From the NCBI GenBank assembly GCA_032622095.1, contig CP136063.1, forward strand, positions 80,765,980 through 80,829,979: a DNA stretch of 64,000 nucleotides, given 5' to 3'. A program made the translations under genes and the position numbers. This document shows positions 10,301 through 20,418 of the stretch, in pieces. Each line of letters opens with the position of its first letter. The stretch's first letter is position 1. The DNA is from Siphonodentalium dalli. Its lineage: Eukaryota; Mollusca; Scaphopoda; Gadilida; Siphonodentaliidae. The notes below the pieces were generated by a model. It ran no database searches, was not told the DNA's origin, and saw only the letters and a program-made list of their open reading frames with translations.

Positions 10301-13300
10301 AAAGAATACAAGAACAAATTATTAAAATTGTAAAAAATTGTTAGGCCAATGCATTCTCTTATATATGCGAGGCGACCTATGGTCGACTCGCATATATAAG
10401 AGAATGCATTGGCACAGGGTAAAAAAAACCCGACTGGATTTGATATGGCGGGTCACATATGTTATCTGGGCATTCGAGAATTAAGTGGGCCTTAAAGAGA
10501 CTGGTGTGACTAATCGACCTTGAAATTAATTTCAGTACTATGCTGAGTCACATGGACTTATCTACATAATAGACTCATCAGACAGAGAGAGGTTTGAAGA
10601 ATCAAAGGATGCCTTTGGTGAGTACTAAAAGCGGTCTAGCATTACTAAAATCACCCTCTGGGGACCTCATTCTGCTTAGAGCCTCATCTTTTCTGGAAAG
10701 CTTCTTTATTATCAAATTTCTATAGAAACTTGTTCACATAGATTCTATTTCTTTTTTAGTTTTGTTTCTCTATATCCCCAAATTGGCAGACGACACATTG
10801 CATATTCGAGGTTCCCAATGGGTGTACATCACAATATTCACCATTTGGAAACTGAGTCTATATTCTCCCATAGCAGATGAGGCCATGCAGAATGAGGTCC
10901 CCAGTGGGTGAATTTGGTGATGCTAGCCTGACCTTTACTGTAACTTTTTGGCTTTCCTCCTTCTTTATCATTCTACTCAATGCTCAGCAAAAAATAAACT
11001 ACTTCCCAAGTTGAGCTACATTGTCATTGACACTTTCAAATTATATAAAGAATGTAAATTTCTCTTTTTAATGTTGCAGATAAAATGATCATCAACTCGG
11101 CTCTGTTTGGAGTTCCCTTACTGATTCTGGCCAACAAACAAGATTTGCAGGTCAGTTTAATTAACCATTTCATGACACTGCTAATGCCTTCTCTTATATA
11201 TACAAGTCTCCCATAGGGAGCCTCACATATATAAGAGAATGAAATTGGCCTAGAATATTTACTTTGACCTTGTAAGCCAGTGTATTTATTATATACATGT
11301 ATGCGGTGCCAAGCCTTGAAATAGGGTGTCTGTCATTTGCAGAATGAGGTCCCCAGAGGGTGAATTTAGTGATGCTACCCCTCATAGCGGGCTAGCATCA
11401 CCAAATTCACCCTCTGGGGACCTCATTCTGCTTACACCTCAGCAGAATGAGGTTCACAGAGGGTGAATTTGGTGATGCTAGCCCACTATGCGGGGTAGCA
11501 TCACTAAATTCACCCTCTGGGGACCTCATTCTGCAAATGACAGACACCCTATTTCAAGGCTTGTGCGGTGCTCCCTCTGGGAGACCTGCGTATATAAGAC
11601 AATGTACTGGCATATTTTTAGAATTTTAGATTTTAGATTTCAACTTGTATTTGATATATCCCTATGTTATTTCTGGTATTAAAGGCCCACTTAATTTTCG
11701 AACTCACGGATCACATATAAAATGTATGCCATATTATATACTATTTGAAAGAGGAAGCTCCAAATTTTTTTTTTTTATCAACTTATCCTGTGTTATAAAC
11801 TGTGAACATTTTGTTATTAAAACCGTATATATAAACATATATTAAAACCGCTATAAAAAAAATTAAGTGGGCCTTTAATGTTTTCTTTTTTGTTGTTTTA
11901 TACTGTATGTCTTTGGGTTATAACAACAGACTGCTACATTAAAATTGCATTAACACTCAATCATTAGAAGTCATTTTTCATGCCCAACAATATTTTTAAA
12001 GCATATATTTAAAGATATAAATATAAGCCTGATGGGAAATTTTAGTTGTATAGAGTGGGGGAAAAAACCTGTCTGCTAGCTAATTTTGGAGGTAAAATTA
12101 AATATAAAAACCTGTCTGCCTGCCAATTTTGAAACAAAAGTGTTCGAGAAACAGATAATAAACCATATTTGGCCTTACAATGGATTTGTGTTCCTAAATA
12201 TGTATGTAAATGGTATCTGATATTTTTAATTTTCAGAGCTGTGCGACTGTTGGATCACTCAGAAACATCTTTTTGACAGATGAAACTATGTCTCAGATTA
12301 GAGAATATAAGATGTGTGGGGTGTCAGCATTGAAAGGGTAAACTTAACTGACATTATCATTATGCCAAAAAAATATATGCTTGTGACATGCAAGAAAAAA
12401 ATAGGGGTGGGGGGATTGGGGAGGGGGAGGGGTGTGGCTTTTAAATTTATTTTATTTTTTATATTTTATTTTTAACTTTGCTCAAAATAAATATGAATAC
12501 CCCCCCCCCCCCCCCCCCCCCCAGACAGCTTTTCCTTGTTTTTAATGTACTATAAAATAATAAAAATAATATTAGAATATAGTGTAATTTATTGTTTTAT
12601 TGAATAAAACATAAAGATGTAAAATTAAGTTTGATTTGGCTGTGACCTAATTGAAGTGTGGTATAATTTCCGCTTACAGTACAAGTGATGTGTCCGTTTT
12701 ACACAGAAATGAAACAGTTTACATGGAAAATAAAATCGGATGCGTATTAATTTTGCAAAATCAATAAAATGAAAATGGTCAGGGGCGCCAGAATAGGGGG
12801 TGGGTCACCAGAAATACAGGTCTTTTTTAATTGGTCTTATCTATTCACATCGGTATTTAAAGTAATACCGTGTACTTATTGGACCAAGTTCATAAAACAC
12901 CATACATTATTAACAGAGATAGAACAGATCAAATAAATACCATACTATATGCCAAATATTTGCCACTAAGAACAAAGCGATTTTAAGAAATACATAACAA
13001 ATACTCGGTCCCTCTAAATCTAGTATCAAGCGGCATCAAATTCATGACATAAACATCCTTGGCACACAGTGAACAATTGATCGACATAACTCGACATAGG
13101 CCAAAAAAAAAACCTCTTTGTTTTCGATACCCTGTCTGGCTGAGATTTTCTTGCCTGCCTCAATAGGTTTTTCAATTTTCTCCTGAAAGCTAGTCTATAT
13201 AGCTACCTGTTAGAGTGTCAATGTGAATATTTATCGTTTTCACAATCCCAATAAGTGGGTTATTAAGCTCAACATTGGTAGAGATCTTACTGCAGAGTGA

Positions 13301-15199
13301 ATGAACAAGGGACAACATGTTTTTATTCAAGGTTTTTTTAAAATCCCTGCCTGTCTGTCTGAAAAATTATCCCAGTGTTATTGGAAACAGAGAAGTTTTT
13401 TGTTTTGTCTTCTCGTCCAGGAACAGGAATGATGCCTCAAAATTTGGCATATTCATTGTTTATCTAAATCTTGTTTTTGAATGAATTACAATTAATATGT
13501 ATTGAGTGTAGACATTTTGCTTGAATTAACTTTTTACTGGTGATCTATTATACAAATTAAACAAATTTTAAATGTAGAGGATCTACAACTCATCCCCAGT
13601 TTATAGTGGAATTCATTTGGTGAGGTCCAGACCTGTTTTACTGGACCAGTTTTGTAAATTCGCTATAAACTGGGGACGAGTTGTAGATTCTATTTATTAC
13701 AGGATCCAAAAACTTGATAAAGCATACTTAAATCACAAATGTGATATGAAACTAACATCGGCTCATATAAGGCCTCCAATGACATTTCATGTAACTATAT
13801 GTTGTTTGCCCACATAAAGAAATAGTTCCAGATAAATAAAGACTCTTTGACATATTTAATGTTATAAATTTAAAGAAATATCTTTTCAAGCTCTTCCCTC
13901 ATTAGAGTTAATTGTTGGAGAAAAAAAACAAACGACAAACCCTGTGGAAATCAAGGGTCATGTTTGCGTAACAATAATACATTTTGGTACACCCGGCACT
14001 ATTTTCTGTTATGCAATGAACATTGCATAACACAATTGATAGAATGGGTTTATTGAATTGAATAAGAGTAGGATCATGTAATAAATTGAATTAATAATAT
14101 TTGGTGAATGGGAATGTTAATAATAATTAACCTCTTCGCTGCACTGATGTCCGTAACAATTGCGGACGTAAAAGTGCACATTGTGTGCTATATGCCTGTA
14201 GTACCTACGGACCTACTTCAGCACACTTGCAGTAGGCCATTGTTCATAACTGGAACTTAGATATTGGTGCATGTGAATAACTGTATCTCACAGTTTCAAA
14301 CAGTGTATGATGTTCCGCAATTGTGAATGATAATAACCTTTGAACTGAGTTAGTTTTATGGTTCTTGTGATATTCCCATTTTATTTTTCCACTGGAAAAT
14401 GGCAATACCGTCAACAGCCCAGTACACGATGTCATAACGTCATTTAGCAGTGAAGTGGTTAAAGGTAGTCAATCGGATTCGATGGTCTCCATATCATCAG
14501 ATTCTATCAACAACAATTTTTTTTCAAATGCCGCTTCAGTTATCAGAATCGATTAATTGCCCAAAAATAATGCTAACCACAGTCAACTGTAGTATAAAAT
14601 TGGCCAAAACCTGTTATTTATCAACATTTTGTACAACTAAATTTTGCCGTTTGTCAAATATTTGACACAAAAAAAGCCACTTGATTTTAGAGTTATCCAT
14701 CTTCATCTGCAATGTTGTCCGAAACCGTCTTCTCATCGACTGTTTACTGGGCCACTATTAATTATCGGTGGTGAAAAATAATAGATTTCAAAAATCGATA
14801 TCTGATCACTCTGAGCTTTGATGGCTGGGTTCCTCGACTCGAATCAAATATTTTTTACCCCCGAAGCCAAGGAAATAGTAATTTGCAAGCATTAATTCGA
14901 ATTATGTATCTTTGTGGAATAAGCTCGGTTTCCTGACGTAATTACACAGTTAAAAGTGTTCTGCCGAATTGCAATTTAGTTTTGAGGGAAAAATGCATTT
15001 TATTTTCAATATCCAAAAAAACTAGAAGTTCAATGATATGCAGACAATTCAATATGTATGTTAATTTTTGGCCCTTTTTTTAATCTCAATTCATGTTCTT
15101 CATTTCAGAGATGGAATCAATGAAGGTATTGAGTGGTTGGTTGAAGAAATAAAGAGAAATAGCATACAACGGCCGCCTTCCCAGAAAGAAATCACTTGA
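4301..15199 (+). CDS. Arfrp1: ADP-ribosylation factor-related protein 1, seven coding exons
   Basis: An ARF-like small GTPase of the trans-Golgi network. In studied animals ARFRP1 acts upstream of ARL1 and golgin recruitment. Coding exons are 4301-4393, 6457-6544, 7882-7964, 10536-10617, 11080-11150, 12237-12337 and 15109-15199, all with AG/GT borders. They total 609 nt, or 202 residues, against 201 in human. Visible motifs are the N-terminal MYSLLSGLWKY, P-loop GLDNAGKT (24-31), switch I threonine in KITATVGLN (52-60), the guanine-binding NKQD (134-137), SAL (169-171) and the C-terminal RPPSQKEIT typical of ARFRP1. As in the family, no N-terminal myristoylation glycine is present. Exon 3 as written does not give the expected switch II WDLGGQ because of two compensating one-base shifts. 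A 5' noncoding exon is implied by the acceptor abutting the ATG. Identity is very secure. Confidence 0.95.
4402..4520 (+). repeat. TTAA-type MITE fragment
   Basis: Begins TTAACCCTTTCTTTACTGAATGG and resembles 15849-15960 (plus strand) and 62800-62885 (opposite strand). It is a small dispersed family in this window; only one end is seen here, so it is probably truncated. Confidence 0.35.
4568..4780. mobile_element. Hairpin MITE family A, copy 1 (TA-flanked)
   Basis: A 213-bp near-perfect palindrome with termini CAGTAATGYCCTAA, flanked by TA on each side. The arms meet at a short GAGAGCTCTC-like centre near GGAAAGCTCTC. The CAGT terminus and TA target are typical of Tc1/mariner-derived non-autonomous elements. 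At least eight further intact or partial copies lie in this window. It lies in the intron after coding exon 1 of Arfrp1. Confidence 0.8.
4989..5200. mobile_element. Hairpin MITE family A, copy 2
   Basis: Same 212-213-bp palindrome between TA dinucleotides, in the same Arfrp1 intron as copy 1 and about 210 bp downstream. Termini are CAGTAATGCTCT and AGAGCATTACTG. Confidence 0.8.
5458..5612. repeat. Foldback element, 155 bp
   Basis: Arms beginning AATCAACGTCGTTTTCGATGC are repeated in inverse at the far end with few mismatches, around a short centre near 5535. A MITE-like hairpin in an Arfrp1 intron. No second copy found here. Confidence 0.6.
6457..6544 (+). CDS. Arfrp1: Arfrp1 coding exon 2
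   Basis: Acceptor CTCTTTCAG and donor GTGAGT. Encodes residues 32-60, including ITATVGLN (switch I). Ends with one base of the next codon. Confidence 0.95.
6562..6774. mobile_element. Hairpin MITE family A, copy 3
   Basis: Intact 213-bp palindrome flanked by TA, starting only 17 bp after the donor of coding exon 2. One terminus is mutated (CATTAATG instead of CAGTAATG). Confidence 0.8.
6875..7034. repeat. Degenerate family E hairpin
   Basis: CATTCTCTAATATATGCGAGTC and GGAGCCTCGCTTATGTAATAG-type arms resemble the GCATTCTCTTATATATGCGAG hairpins at 10060, 18000 and 55610, but have drifted. Confidence 0.4.
7041..7880. other. Intron sequence, nothing recognised
   Basis: Part of the intron between coding exons 2 and 3. 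It includes a translated-looking 149-codon frame (7254-7703) of low-complexity composition with no recognisable domain. Confidence 0.4.
7882..7964 (+). CDS. Arfrp1: Arfrp1 coding exon 3 with two compensating frame shifts
   Basis: Acceptor TTGTTTTCAG and donor GTAAGT give an 83-nt exon of exactly the expected length (28 codons with the carried base). Read as written, the first two-thirds gives an unrelated peptide, whereas the +1 frame gives VRLNFWDL, the switch II approach of ARF proteins. The frame then returns to GGQEELQLLWDK. One extra G lies in the run at 7884-7887 and one G is missing near 7929-7930. Both are in G runs, so sequencing or assembly error is the simplest cause; a real double mutation would remove the catalytic switch II. 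Confidence 0.9.
7979..9280. other. Intron sequence, nothing recognised
   Basis: Intron after exon 3. AT-rich, with a 15-base C run at 8360-8374. No conserved peptide. Confidence 0.4.
8360..8374. repeat. Poly-C tract
   Basis: Fifteen consecutive C residues in an Arfrp1 intron. Confidence 0.9.
9281..9600. repeat. Degenerate dispersed repeat
   Basis: Contains TATACCTCCATGACAG, CTGTCCATCC and twice TCTCAATGAAATTT(T/G)GTATG, phrases resembling the tandem repeats at 63060-63740 and the repeat at 21450. Decayed copy. Confidence 0.35.
9602..10492. mobile_element. Family D TTAA MITE (left end lost), interrupted
   Basis: Matches the family D body (TAGTGCCTTGATATAC, a hairpin around 9790-9840, CTTCCTCTTTCAAATGG) and ends AATTAAGTGGGCC near 10491. 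It is interrupted at about 10010-10460 by a separate palindrome. Confidence 0.6.
10008..10462. mobile_element. Palindromic element nested in family D
   Basis: Inverted ends GACCCGCCATATCAAATCC and its complement enclose two head-to-head hairpins with GCATTCTCTTATATATGCGAG arms (10060-10126 and 10348-10414). The inner hairpins are the same module as in family E at 17851 and 55580. Confidence 0.65.
10536..10617 (+). CDS. Arfrp1: Arfrp1 coding exon 4
   Basis: Acceptor TTAATTTCAG and donor GTGAGT. Encodes YYAESHGLIYIIDSSDRERF (residues 89-108) and onward to F115, plus one base. Confidence 0.95.
10631..10930. repeat. Family G repeat
   Basis: Inverted blocks with CACCCTCTGGGGACCTCATT and its complement frame a central segment containing CAAATTTCTATAGAAACTTG. 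The same block occurs at 18700-18960. Confidence 0.6.
11080..11150 (+). CDS. Arfrp1: Arfrp1 coding exon 5
   Basis: Acceptor TAATGTTGCAG and donor GTCAGT. Encodes residues 116-139 with GVPLLILANKQDL, the NKQD guanine-specificity motif. Confidence 0.95.
11176..11612. mobile_element. Family G palindrome nested in a family E-like hairpin
   Basis: The core 11302-11571 is a palindrome bounded by GCGGTGCCAAGCCTTG and its complement, containing two smaller GAATGAGGT...ACCTCATTC hairpins. Outside it, CTTCTCTTATATATACAAG and GTATATAAGACAATG resemble decayed family E arms. Confidence 0.55.
11683..11874. mobile_element. Family D TTAA MITE, internally deleted
   Basis: 192 bp with AGGCCCACTTAATTTTCG at one end and AATTAAGTGGGCCT at the other, each flanked by TTAA. 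Most of the usual 430-490-bp interior is missing. Confidence 0.75.
11879..12230. other. Intron sequence, nothing recognised
   Basis: Rest of the intron before exon 6; AT-rich. Confidence 0.4.
12237..12337 (+). CDS. Arfrp1: Arfrp1 coding exon 6
   Basis: Acceptor TAATTTTCAG and donor GTAAAC. Encodes residues 140-172 plus two bases, ending in the G5 motif region VSALKG. The middle of this exon is the least conserved part of the protein. Confidence 0.93.
12500..12522. repeat. Poly-C tract, 23 bases
   Basis: Uninterrupted C run in the intron after exon 6. Confidence 0.9.
12523..13578. other. Intron sequence, nothing recognised
   Basis: Gene-free, AT-rich. No dispersed repeat of this window recognised. 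Confidence 0.4.
13580..13689. repeat. Small palindrome
   Basis: ATCTACAACTCATCCCCAG near 13581 is repeated in inverse near 13670-13688 with one mismatch, around a 55-bp centre. Confidence 0.6.
14131..14458. mobile_element. TTAA-flanked MITE with CCNCTTCNCTGC termini
   Basis: TTAA (14127-14130) then CCTCTTCGCTGCACTG; at the other end CAGTGAAGTGG then TTAA (14459-14462). The terminal pattern is piggyBac-like (TTAA plus CC). Its right TTAA also serves as the left TTAA of the next element. Confidence 0.55.
14463..14905 (+). mobile_element. Family C TTAA MITE, right end decayed
   Basis: Begins TTAA/AGGTAGTCAATCGG and follows the family C body (GAATCGATTAATTGCCCAAA, TTATCCATCTTCATCTGC, TCGACTCGAATCAAATATT). 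The expected GGATTGAGTACCT terminus is lost. Confidence 0.65.
15109..15199 (+). CDS. Arfrp1: Arfrp1 coding exon 7 and stop
   Basis: Acceptor TTCATTTCAG. Encodes DGINEGIEWLVEEIKRN then RPPSQKEIT and TGA at 15197-15199. The tail is diagnostic for ARFRP1. Confidence 0.95.
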
Positions 15200-15311
15200 C
15201 ATCAATTTAAATGATGCCATTTTAAATTCATTTATTTATTACCATTATGATCAAGAACTCAGTTTGTCTCAGATCAATTCTGACTGCTGTGATTGCCGTC
15301 ATATATGTGTG

Positions 15312-15711
15312 AAAGCCTTGCAATAGTATGTCTGTCATTTTCAGAATGAGGTCCCCCAGAGGGTGAATTTATTGATGCTACTCCACTCAATGGACTAACG
15401 TTACTATCTATTTCACACTCTGACCTCATTCTACCCGAGCCTCATCTCCTGGGAAGTATCTATAGTTTCAAATTAACATTGGTTTCAGTTTCCATCATTT
15501 GCAGAAGATAAAATGCTTAATCGAGGTGACTGATGAATGAACATCACTAACTTCAACTTGAGAACTTCAATCTGATCCTAGGTCTACCATAGCAGTTGAG
15601 GTCGCAGTAGAATGAGGTTCCCGTAGGGTGAATTTGGTGATGTTAGCCCGACATGTGGACCTTATGAGGACCTCATTCTGTAAGTGTCAGACACACTAAA
15701 TTCAAGCTTGG
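15312..15711. repeat. Family G repeat in the Arfrp1 3' flank
   Basis: Inverted ends AAGCCTTGCAATAGTATGTC and a diverged complement near 15695-15711, with several GAATGAGGT blocks inside. It may be part of the 3' UTR. Confidence 0.5.
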
Positions 15712-16017
15712 TGTAGAATAACAGGACCGAAGGTAACTTTCTCCGGATCAAATTAGATTAAACTATACGATGAAGGGATGACACGTTCGACATAACTATG
15801 TTAATGCTGAACGTGCATCTTTTATTATTTTGATTGAGATGACAAGGTTTAACCTATTCTATACTGAATGAATTCTCCCACTTAGTTTATAAAAGTATGC
15901 ATTGGAATGGTCTATTATTCATTGGGAGGGATATTGAGGAAAAATAGGCAGACAACAGATTATATAAGTTCAGAAATTGTCCTATCTATTGAATGGAAAT
16001 TTTCAGATAATAAGTTC

Positions 16018-16023
16018 AATAAA
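16018..16023 (+). terminator. Candidate polyadenylation signal
   Basis: First AATAAA I find downstream of the Arfrp1 stop on the plus strand, 0.8 kb away and after a repeat. Assignment is a guess; another well-placed AATAAA is at 20799. Confidence 0.2.
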
Positions 16024-16434
16024 CAACCTATGATCATAGGTCTTTTGTTGCATTTATTATTGTATTCTCTATGTTTTTATTCTTTGTTCTGGAAGACCAG
16101 ATTTGAATGGAACTTGATGTACTATGTGACAATGATTTTCAATTTATTTATTATTATGTTTATTTTGTGTTTGCGCTTCCCATCGTTCTGTCCATCCATT
16201 AACCATATCCATCAAAATACGCACAAGTATCTGGCAAAGACATGTCCATTTTTAATGGCAACATCTAATCATCATATAAAATATTAAGGCCATCCAAAGT
16301 CAGTTGTTTTTCAGGCAATTTAACCTTCATATCAGCGAGGGAGAGAGGTTTTTATTATTAATTTTTATTCAAAACAATCAAGGTGTTGAGTGGCTTGAAT
16401 ATGCTTACATGGAGCTATAATTAAAGGTACTCAA

Positions 16435-16801
16435 TCCGATTCGATGGTCCCTATATCATCAGATTCCACCAATAACAACTTTTTTTTAAATGCTGCTTCT
16501 GTTATCAGAATTGATTAATTGCCCAAAAATAATGCTAACCACAGTCAACTATAATATAAAATTGCCCAAAACGTGTTATTTATAAACATTTTGTTCAACG
16601 AAATTTTGCTGGTTTGTCTAATATCAAACACACAAAGCCACCTGATTTTTTAGTTATCCATCTTCGTCCGCAATTTGGTCCGAGACGTATATTTGCCAGG
16701 CCGCCAGAAAGTACATATCTGGAGGAAATAACAAATTTAAAAAATTGATATCTGATAACCATCTTGCTGATATGGGGACTGTCGGACCGGACTGAGTACC
16801 T
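16435..16801 (+). mobile_element. Family C TTAA MITE
   Basis: TTAA/AGGTACTCAATCCG at the left and GAGTACCT/TTAA at the right. The body matches the other copies, with an internal deletion before the right end. Confidence 0.75.
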
Positions 16802-17011
16802 TTAAACTTGACTAATATTTGAAAGAATATTCAGCCATCATCCCCTTGACCAATCCTCCCTGTAAGGGTTTATCTTAACAATAGTTTATGACGTTGGTTT
16901 GATTGTGGCATGCCTGTTCCAGTAAATGACTTTCAGTTAAATAACTGACAGGGTTAGTATCTAAAATAGGCTCTCCCTAGTGCCATTTATTATACATGTC
17001 AATTTTATTAA

Positions 17012-17474
17012 AGATGCATAATCCGAAATAACGTTTCCAAATTACAATTTCTTTGGCTTCGGGGGTAAAAAATATTTTATTCGAGTCGATGAATAAAGAA
17101 ACTTTATCATCAAAGCTCAGAGTGATCAGATATCGATTTTTGAAATTTTCAAAATGTTTAATTATTTGTGGCCCAGAAAAGAGCCCTCAAATGGAAGGTC
17201 TCTGACAAAATTGCAGATGAAGATGGATAACTCTAAAATAAAGTGATAATACGGCCAAATTTTATGATCCTCAAATGACAATACAGCGATATTTCATTGA
17301 ACAACATGTTGATAAATACATGTAACACATTTTGGGAAGTTTTATACCAGAGTTGACAGCGGTTAGCATTATTTTGTTGTAATTAATCAATTTCTGATAA
17401 CAAAAGCGTATTTTGAAGAAATGTTGTTGTTGTAACTTGATGATATGGGGACTGTCTGATCGGATTGAGTACCT
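17012..17474 (-). mobile_element. Family C TTAA MITE, inverted copy
   Basis: Left end TTAA/AGATGCATAATCCG, right end CGGATTGAGTACCT/TTAA; body in the opposite orientation to 16435. Its left end is the uninterrupted counterpart of the site at 61160 where a family A MITE inserted. Confidence 0.75.
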
Positions 17475-17723
17475 TTAATCTTTGTCTTCTACTGAGGCCA
17501 ATATGCTTGTTTAGCTTTTCACAACTCTGAATCAGTTATGATAATGCTAAAAATGGCCATGGAATTTTGTTTTACAAAAATTGCTTGCAATAAAATTGAT
17601 CAATGAGGCTCTCAAAAATCAATGACGGATTACTTGAGAAACAAATAAATTTGGATGGCCAAAATCAATACAATATCTTAATATGACATCATTACAATCC
17701 AACCATTTAATTTAGTTTATTGA

Positions 17724-18469
17724 AGGGGTACTGTACACTAAATCTGGCCATGTATGGTACCATCTCCTTTTATACTCAATGTAAAATATGCAAGACATGA
17801 ATGAATTTGAGCCGTGCATTAGTGCAAAATGCACTCATGTGCTCTATTAACCCTTTACCCAACAAACCGGCCAAAACCGGCCAAATAAAGCTTCAACAGC
17901 CTAAAATATCTTCGGTCTGTCTCAATAGAACCATACAAATATGGATATCATTGGAACCGGCTCCTTGACCACATTGTGATAGTTACAGTTATGCCCTGTG
18001 CCAATGTATTCTCTTATATATGCGAGTCGACCATAGGTCGCCTTGCATATATAAGAGAATGCATTGGCCTAAAAAAAATCTTTTTTTTAACACTTTTGAC
18101 CATTTTTTCTTACATTCTTTAACAATTTTATAATTTTTAATGTGTTAAGCCAATGCATTCTCTTATATATGCGAGGCGACCTATGGTCGACTCGCATATA
18201 TAAGAGAATGCATTGGCATAGGGCCCTTCTGTTGGGTAAAGGGTTAACGATGCAAACAAAATGAAAATTATAATGAAAATGAATTTATGACTCCAGCCAT
18301 ATATTCATTTTCATTATAATTACGGTGTTGTTTGCATTTTTAATAGAGCAAATGAGTTGTAGTTTGCACTAATCCATGGCTCAAATTCATTCATTTGTTG
18401 CATATTAAATTCTGTGTACTATAAAAGGAGATGTCCCATAATTGGCTGGATTTAGTGTACAGTACCCCT
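17724..18469. mobile_element. Family F palindromic MITE with family E nested inside
   Basis: Ends AGGGGTACTGTACACTAAATC and its complement. The right flank is TTAA, the left TTGA. Without the nested element, the inner arms (GCATCGTT / CATTTTCATTATAATT) fold back. Interrupted at 17851-18243. Confidence 0.65.
17851..18243. mobile_element. Family E piggyBac-like MITE
   Basis: TTAA (17847-17850) then CCCTTTACCCAAC, and GTTGGGTAAAGGG then TTAA (18244-18247). CCC next to TTAA is the piggyBac terminal pattern. The interior has two hairpins of 65-70 bp with GCATTCTCTTATATATGCGAG arms. Inserted in family F. Confidence 0.8.
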
Positions 18470-18506
18470 TTAATGAGAACTTCATGTCAAAATAGACCAG
18501 GCCTCA

Positions 18507-19200
18507 AAATATGATGCTGGTAATTTACAGAATGAGGTCTCCAGAGGGTGAATTCACAGAATGATAGCATCACCAAATTCATCCTCTTGTTATCTCATAC
18601 TGCATTCTGCAAGCCTGAGTTTAGTGTGCCTGTCATTTGCAGAATGAGGTCCCCAGAGGGTGAATTTGGTGACGCTATCCTGCATAGCGGGCTGTCATCA
18701 TTAAATTCACCCTCTGGGGACTTCATTCTGCTTTGGCCTCATCTTTGGAAAGTTTCTTTATTATCAAATTTCTATAGAAACTTCTTCACATAGATTCTAT
18801 TTCTTGTTTAGTTAGGTTTCTCTATATCCCCAAATTAGCAGATGACACATTGCATAATCGAGGATCCCAATGGGTGTATATCACAATATTCACCATTTGG
18901 GAACTTAAAATCTGAGTCTATATCTCCCATAGCAGATGAGACCATGCAGAATGAAGTTCCCAGAGGGTGAATTTGGCGATACTAGCCCACTATGGGATAA
19001 CATCACAAAATTCACCCTATGTGGACCTCATTCTGCAAAACAGGCACGCTATAATCAGGCTTGCTGCATGACCTCATCTGCAATGGGAGACCTAGACATA
19101 GTTGTAAATTCCCATATGGTGATGTGCACCCATTGGCTGCCTCGATTATACATTGTGTCATCTGCCTCTTTGGGGATATAGGGAAACTAAACTAAAAAGA
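18507..19200. repeat. Family G repeat cluster
   Basis: Repeated GAATGAGGTCCCCAGAGGG and complements, with the central segment also seen at 10690-10860 (CTTCACATAGATTCTATTTC). Probably one element rearranged or two overlapping copies. Confidence 0.5.
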
Positions 19201-19225
19201 AAACAAACTTTCTAAAGAAATTAAA

Positions 19226-19286
19226 AAATTAAATTTAGTGATGCAAGCCCACTATGCGGGGCAGCGTCACTAAATTCACCTCTGGT
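19226..19286. repeat. Family G fragment
   Basis: Short piece with GATGCAAGCCCACTATGCGG and CACTAAATTCACCTCTGG. Confidence 0.4.
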
Positions 19287-19292
19287 TACCTA

Positions 19293-19451
19293 CAGTAATG
19301 CCCTAAGTAATCGACCTCTTAACCACAGCCGAATTATGGGTAACTTTTCAGGATTTAGTCGGAAATATGGCTTGTTGCCATTCATTGGAAAGCTCTCACT
19401 GAGAGCTTTCCAATGAATGGCAACAAGCCATACTTCCGACAAAATATACGA
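19293..19451. mobile_element. Hairpin MITE family A, truncated left part
   Basis: TA then CAGTAATGCCCTAAG, the complete left arm, the centre and about 40 bp of the right arm. It stops before a Helitron-like insertion. Confidence 0.7.
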
Positions 19452-20418
19452 CTAGAAGGTGACCCGACTTCTTCCGGGCTTTGACCTTGAATTGACCATT
19501 TTGAAGGTCAAGGTCAGGTGGGTGTCACGATTTGACCTGTCCAAAACACTCCCTGGAAAAAATTACCACTAAGTATCAAATTTCGTCAAAATCCGTCTGG
19601 CAGTTTTCCAACACCAACACCAACACCCCAAAAATGGTGGAAATCGGCCCAGCGGATACCGAGATACCCTATGTTTCAAATTTCGTCCGTAAAAATCCGC
19701 CAGTTTTACCCGATTTGATTTCCACTCAAGTATATAAACGCGCCTCATATACACACGCTCATTAATACACACGCTCATTAATTATCAAGCTTCAACGTAA
19801 AGATAAATTAGCATTGTGTGTCGATGTTGTTGGCATTCACGGCTTGGGGGCCACCGGTAGATTCGTACATGGAAGCCATTTCAGCTAAATGGATTCTTGG
19901 ATGAGATTCCAGACCATAAATATGATAATAATTTAGCGAACTTTTACCAGCGGGGTAACTGTAAACGACTTGAGCCTATGCGTGGTGTGAATATACAATA
20001 AAATAAATCTATCGACAATAGACCTAAGAATATCAGCTGTAACAAAATTTTAATATCAGAAATTGTAAATGATATATTTTGGGATAGATACACGATTCTT
20101 AATAGCCTGCAAATTGACAATATATATTGTAAATGTTATAATTTTGGGATAAATACACGATGCGTAATTGCCTGCAAATTGCTTACGTTCGTCGACTTAT
20201 GAATATAGAGTTATCCTCCCTGCATCGGGTGACAATCACGCCGGATCCGGATATATGAGTTTTGAAGGTCAAGGTCGCGTCGCACGGGTAAATTAATATG
20301 CCTATGCCAGTTCCCGGCCGAAAGTATCCCCACATACCAAGTTTCATCGAAATCGGGTCGGCCGTTTTCGAGTTCATCGCGATCACACACACACAGATCT
20401 TCCAAAATATATAATAGA
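19452..20418 (-). mobile_element. Helitron-like non-autonomous element, copy H1
   Basis: On the minus strand it begins TCTATTATATATTTT and ends CACCTTCTAG, preceded by a CCCGG...CGGG hairpin about ten bases before the CTAG end. It lies between A and T. These are the Helitron rules (5' TC, 3' hairpin plus CTRR, A^T target, no duplication). The interior has TGACCTTGACC-type repeats and a TG microsatellite near the 5' end. No Rep/helicase coding. Confidence 0.7.
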
